DNA of 64,000 nt from an uncultured Bacteroidales bacterium (GTDB lineage Bacteria; Bacteroidota; Bacteroidia; Bacteroidales; UBA932). The stretch lies in contig CALYTI010000004.1 in NCBI GenBank assembly GCA_945487035.1, forward strand, positions 1-64,000, read 5' to 3'. A program made the translations under genes and the position numbers. The notes below the pieces were generated by a model, which did no database searches, had not been told where the DNA came from, and saw nothing but the letters and a program-made list of their open reading frames with translations. Position 1 is the first letter of the stretch, and every line of letters begins with the position of its first letter. Shown one piece after another: positions 60,063 to 64,000 of this stretch.

Positions 60063-61367
60063 ATGTCAAACCTTCAGAACCAGCCAGTCTATGACGCGCG
60101 CACTCTCGGTGCAGGCAAGATGACCCTTCTGGGAGTCCAGCACCTGTTTGCGATGTTCGGAGCGACAGTCCTTGTGCCAGTCATCACAGGTCTGTCAGTG
60201 TCAGCCACCCTGCTTTTCGCCGGGCTTGGTACCCTTATCTTCCATCTTTGCACAAAGATGAAGGTTCCGGCCTTCCTCGGTAGTTCCTTCGCCTTCCTCG
60301 GCGGTTATGCCACCGTTACCCAGATGGGTATGGCAAATGGTATGACACTCACGCAGGCCCTGCCTTATGCCTGCATAGGTGTGTTCTTTGCTGGTCTGAT
60401 GTACTTTGTCGTGGCAGCGCTCTTCAAGATTTTCGGTCCTGCCCGCGTGATGAAGTTCTTCCCGCCGGTAGTGACAGGCCCGATTATCATCGCAATCGGA
60501 CTCTGCCTTTCAGGAAGCGCCATCCAGAACTGCAGCAGCAACTGGTGGATTGCTCTGGTTGCCATACTGATTATCGTGGTATGCAATATCTGGGGCAAGG
60601 GAATGGTCAAGATTGTGCCTATCCTGCTGGGAGTGCTCGGCTCCTACATCGCAGCGGCCTGCTTCGGCCTGGTGGACTGGACTTCTGTTGGGGATGCAGC
60701 CTGGGTCGGACTTCCATTCCGTATGGAGGACACCGCTTTTTCTGTGTTCAAGAACCCTGACTGGGGACTTGTCGTTGCCGCTATCATCGCTATTCTTCCT
60801 ATTTCCCTCGCAACTATGATGGAGCATATAGGAGATATGTGCGCAATCAGCTCAACCACAGGCATCAACTACCTTGAGGATCCGGGGCTGCACCGCACCC
60901 TGCTCGGAGACGGTCTCGCAACCTCCCTCGCTTCCCTTTTCGGAGCTCCTGCCAACACTACATACGGAGAGAACACCGGAGTGCTCAACATTACCAAGGT
61001 CTATGACCCTAAGGTTATCCGTATTGCAGCCGTATTTGCAATAGTGCTTTCATTCTGCCCGAAGTTCTCCGCCATCATCGGAGCTATGCCGGCTTCCACC
61101 ATAGGAGGTGTGAGCCTTATCCTCTACGGTATGATTTCGGCTGTTGGCGTACGCAACATAGTTGAGAATCAGGTGGATTTCACCAAGTCCCGCAACCTTA
61201 TAGTGGCAGCCCTCATTCTGGTGCTCGCAATCGGCATCAAGTACGGTGCGGGCGATGCCATCAACATCGGGTTCACCAGCCTCAGCGGCCTTGCAGTGGC
61301 AGCCCTTGTGGGAGTAATAATGAATGCCGTGCTCCCCGGCAAGGATTACGAATTCGGTAAAAAATAG
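60063..61367 (+). CDS. Uracil/xanthine permease family (NCS2)
   Basis: LLGVQHLFAMFGATVLVPVITGL; GAPANTTYGENTGVLNITKVYDP. Confidence 0.93.
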   Translation: MSNLQNQPVYDARTLGAGKMTLLGVQHLFAMFGATVLVPVITGLSVSATLLFAGLGTLIFHLCTKMKVPAFLGSSFAFLGGYATVTQMGMANGMTLTQALPYACIGVFFAGLMYFVVAALFKIFGPARVMKFFPPVVTGPIIIAIGLCLSGSAIQNCSSNWWIALVAILIIVVCNIWGKGMVKIVPILLGVLGSYIAAACFGLVDWTSVGDAAWVGLPFRMEDTAFSVFKNPDWGLVVAAIIAILPISLATMMEHIGDMCAISSTTGINYLEDPGLHRTLLGDGLATSLASLFGAPANTTYGENTGVLNITKVYDPKVIRIAAVFAIVLSFCPKFSAIIGAMPASTIGGVSLILYGMISAVGVRNIVENQVDFTKSRNLIVAALILVLAIGIKYGAGDAINIGFTSLSGLAVAALVGVIMNAVLPGKDYEFGKK

Positions 61368-61387
61368 CAATCCCTTATTTATAACCA

Positions 61388-61411
61388 GCCCGAAGCCTAC
61401 GTGCTTCGGGC
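61388..61411. promoter_or_regulatory. Hairpin between permease and DUF5020 genes
   Basis: GCCCGAAGC-ctacgt-GCTTCGGGC, 9-bp perfect arms, no T-run. Confidence 0.6.
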
Positions 61412-61433
61412 ATCAAAATCATTTCCTAATTTT

Positions 61434-62180
61434 ATGAAAAAGTCATTCTTTTTCGCGGCTGCTGCGGCAGCTCTCGCGCTGAGCCAGACGGCCGGTGCCC
61501 AGACCAACATCCAGACCTTCTACGACTTCGGACGCGGTTACGCTACAACCACGCTCGAAATGTTCAAAGGAGACAGCTGGGGCAACACTTTCTTCTTCGT
61601 TGACCACTACTACGCAACCGCAGACCAGCGTGCTGACCAGGGCTGCGCAAGTGCAATCAACGGCAGCTACTTCGAGATTGAGCGCAACATCAATTTCTGG
61701 CAGGACAGTGCTCTGGGAGCTCTGAGCGCAATGGTCGAGTACGATGGTTCCACCTGGGGTGCAGGCATTTTCTGCGTGGGTGCAAGCTATTTCCTCCATT
61801 CTGACGATTTCAAGAATACCTATACTCTCGCCCTTCTCTACGACCAGCATATCGGCTACGGCAGCGCCAATGTACCTGTAAAGTTCTCAGGTGTTTGGGG
61901 AATGCAGGACCTGCTGGGAGTGAAGGGACTTCGTTTCAGCGGGTTCATCGATATTTGGGGCAACAACCAGACTTGTGTCATCAACGCTGACCCGCTCAAC
62001 TACGAAGCCAAAGATACCAAGTTCTCCATCCTTACCGAGCCACAGCTCTGGTACAATGTAGGCCAGCACTTCGGTTGCGAGAACCTGCACATCGGTGGCG
62101 AGGTAGAGCTTTCATTCAACTTTGCCGGACATTACGGCTTCATGTGCAACCCTTGTCTGGGTGCAAAGTGGATTTTCTAA
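61434..62180 (+). CDS. DUF5020 family (Tsx-like outer-membrane channel candidate)
   Basis: Signal peptide MKKSFFFAAAAAALALSQTAGAQ; NIQTFYDFGRGYATTTLEMFKGDSWGNTFFFVDHYY; C-terminal aromatic residue. Confidence 0.75.
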   Translation: MKKSFFFAAAAAALALSQTAGAQTNIQTFYDFGRGYATTTLEMFKGDSWGNTFFFVDHYYATADQRADQGCASAINGSYFEIERNINFWQDSALGALSAMVEYDGSTWGAGIFCVGASYFLHSDDFKNTYTLALLYDQHIGYGSANVPVKFSGVWGMQDLLGVKGLRFSGFIDIWGNNQTCVINADPLNYEAKDTKFSILTEPQLWYNVGQHFGCENLHIGGEVELSFNFAGHYGFMCNPCLGAKWIF

Positions 62181-62193
62181 AAGCTGATCCGCA

Positions 62194-63516
62194 ATGAACA
62201 AGTTCCTTTCCAAGGCCTTCGGATTCAATCCGGAGGTTCACAAGCTGCGTACTGAAATAGTAGCAGGCATCACCACTTTCCTGACGATGGCATATATCCT
62301 TGCCGTCAACCCTTCCATTTTCGCAGCCCTTCCGGGAATGCCTAACGGTGCCGTATTTACCGCTACCGCCCTCGCTTCCCTGCTTGCAACTCTGGTGATG
62401 GCTTTCTATGCAAAGAAGCCTTTCGCTCTTGCTCCGGGTATGGGTCTGAACGCGTTCTTCGTGTTCACCGTCTGCCTTACGATGGGCTATAGCTGGCAGT
62501 TCGCGCTTACTGCAGTGCTGCTCGAAGGTATCATTTTCATTATCCTTACCGTGACCAAGGTGCGTTCCTGGCTTATCAATGCCATCCCGTACAGCATCAA
62601 ACAGGCAATCGGAGCGGGAATAGGTCTTTTCATTGCCTTTATCGGTCTTCAGAATGCCGGCATTATCGTTGACAACGGAGCTACTCTCGTTTCACTCGGC
62701 AAGATTACCGAAGGCACCGCACTGCTTGCTGTGATTGGTGTTGTTATTACCAGTGCCCTGCTGATACTCAAGGTGAAGGGAGGCATCCTGCTCGGAATAC
62801 TTGCTACCACCCTTATCGGTCTTCTCATCAAGGACCCTGCTACCGGAGTTGCAATTACCCATTTCAACGGAGTTCTTTCCACACCTCCAAGCATCAAGCC
62901 GATTTTCTGCCAGTTCGAGTGGAGCCAGATTTTCTCGCTTGATATGCTTGCTGTTGTGTTCACATTCCTCTTTATCGATATGTTCGACACTATGGGAACC
63001 GTGATTGGAGTTTCCCACAAGACCGGAGATGTTGATGAGAAGGGCAATATTCCTAATGTTGAGAAGATATTCCTTGCAGATGCTATCGGAACTGTTGCAG
63101 GTGCCTGCTTCGGAACTTCCACCACCACTACCTATGTAGAGAGCTCTGCAGGAGTTGCCGAGGGCGGACGCACCGGTCTTACTGCATTTACCGTAGCACT
63201 CTGCTTTGTGCTCGCGCTGTTCTTCTCACCTCTTTTCCTTGCGATTCCGAGTGCAGCTACCGCTCCGGCGCTGATTCTGGTGGGTGTGATGATGATGGCC
63301 CCGGTGAAGAATCTCGACTGGACCGACTTCACAGAAAGCATCCCGGCCTTCATCACTATGCTTATGATGCCGGTTGCCTACTCCATCTCCGACGGCATCC
63401 TGCTCGGTGTGATTGCCTATGTGCTGGTCAACGCCTGCTCAGGCAAGTTCAAGAAGATTTCCCCGGCAATGTGGGTTCTCGCCGTACTCTTCATCCTGAA
63501 GTATATCTTCATCTAG
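62194..63516 (+). CDS. NCS2 family permease, AzgA-type (adenine/guanine/hypoxanthine)
   Basis: LRTEIVAGITTFLTMAYILAVNPSI; ALAPGMGLNAFFVFTV; GTSTTTTYVESSAGVAEGGRTGLTA. Confidence 0.95.
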   Translation: MNKFLSKAFGFNPEVHKLRTEIVAGITTFLTMAYILAVNPSIFAALPGMPNGAVFTATALASLLATLVMAFYAKKPFALAPGMGLNAFFVFTVCLTMGYSWQFALTAVLLEGIIFIILTVTKVRSWLINAIPYSIKQAIGAGIGLFIAFIGLQNAGIIVDNGATLVSLGKITEGTALLAVIGVVITSALLILKVKGGILLGILATTLIGLLIKDPATGVAITHFNGVLSTPPSIKPIFCQFEWSQIFSLDMLAVVFTFLFIDMFDTMGTVIGVSHKTGDVDEKGNIPNVEKIFLADAIGTVAGACFGTSTTTTYVESSAGVAEGGRTGLTAFTVALCFVLALFFSPLFLAIPSAATAPALILVGVMMMAPVKNLDWTDFTESIPAFITMLMMPVAYSISDGILLGVIAYVLVNACSGKFKKISPAMWVLAVLFILKYIFI

Positions 63517-63534
63517 TCAGCATTAAGCTCAAAC

Positions 63535-63566
63535 AAAGAGGGTGGCCTGAACGGTCACCCTCTTTT
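63535..63566. terminator. Intrinsic (likely bidirectional) terminator
   Basis: AAAGAGGGTGgCC-tgaac-GGtCACCCTCTTTT. Confidence 0.85.
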
Positions 63567-63583
63567 GATTGAGACTATGTGTA

Positions 63584-63994
63584 CTATAGCGCGCGGTAGC
63601 GCTTGCCGTAGTCTAGCTGTTGCTGCAGGAAGTCGTCGCAGTATTCGATTCGGTAATCGACCACCTTGCCGCCGCGCTTTACCGGAACGATTTCAGGATT
63701 GATGAAACCGCCGTAAGGCTTCAGTTCGAGGGCTGCGTAGCGCTCCAGGACCTCCTTGTGGAGCACAGGGTCGATATTGACCGCATAGGTCTCTACCAGA
63801 GCCTTGCCCGCCTCGTAGTCACCTTCGCTCTTGATGCGCTGGATTTCGGCAAGCAGTTCGCCGAACAGACCGCGGAGCTTCTCATAATCATTGACTACAA
63901 AATAGGTCTTTCCGTCCCTTACCTTTTTCTCGATGACATTGTCGGCAGCACCCTTCTCATAGCACCACTCGGCAATGAGCTTGCGGTTCTGCAT
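63584..63994 (-). CDS. Dipeptidyl-peptidase III-like C-terminal part (gene continues beyond window)
   Basis: MQNRKLIAEWCYEKGAADNVIEKKVRDGKTYFVVNDYEKLRGLFGELLAEIQRIKSEGD; YGGFINPEIVPV; frame stays open to the window edge. Confidence 0.7.
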   Translation of the reverse strand: MQNRKLIAEWCYEKGAADNVIEKKVRDGKTYFVVNDYEKLRGLFGELLAEIQRIKSEGDYEAGKALVETYAVNIDPVLHKEVLERYAALELKPYGGFINPEIVPVKRGGKVVDYRIEYCDDFLQQQLDYGKRYRAL

Positions 63995-64000
63995 ATGGGC

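Overview
The window looks like a Bacteroidales-type chromosome segment, judged from Bacteroidetes -7 boxes (TAnnTTTG), Mfa/FimA-type fimbrial lipoproteins, and families such as DUF4831, DUF5020 and DUF3575. No tool search was run. Layout: (1) 1-4.7 kb is a decayed accessory patch with an HTH-only LysR-like ORF, a possible polyvalent-kinase-like ORF, two toxin-antitoxin pairs, a broken Rpn/PD-(D/E)XK gene, three ~150-bp palindromic elements and a duplicated terminator. (2) 4.7-18.1 kb is a 10-gene leftward type V pilus (fimbrillin) operon. (3) 18.4-44.8 kb is mostly housekeeping: lipid A acyltransferase, PepD, TldD/PmbA, SlyD, TrkA, phosphoglucomutase, DPP-IV, RecD-like helicase, ROK, glnS, YicC, split 5'-nucleotidase and NatAB-like ABC transporter. 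(4) 44.8-49.5 kb is a hairpin-rich intergenic region followed by a 3.6-kb gene block bounded by ~195-bp inverted repeats. (5) 49.5-57.3 kb holds the F-type ATP synthase operon atpDCBEFHAG. (6) 57.4-63.5 kb is a purine cluster (guaB without its CBS module, guaA, two purine/pyrimidine permeases, a DUF5020 outer-membrane-like protein), then the C-terminal end of a DPP III-like peptidase. The strongest leads are the covarying, mosaic palindromic elements, the T-K motif shared by eight fimbrial subunits, the C9 tract upstream of the pilus operon, the paired intra-operon hairpins, the 195-bp inverted repeats, and the CBS-less IMPDH. I did not find a clear-cut, wholly new multigene system.
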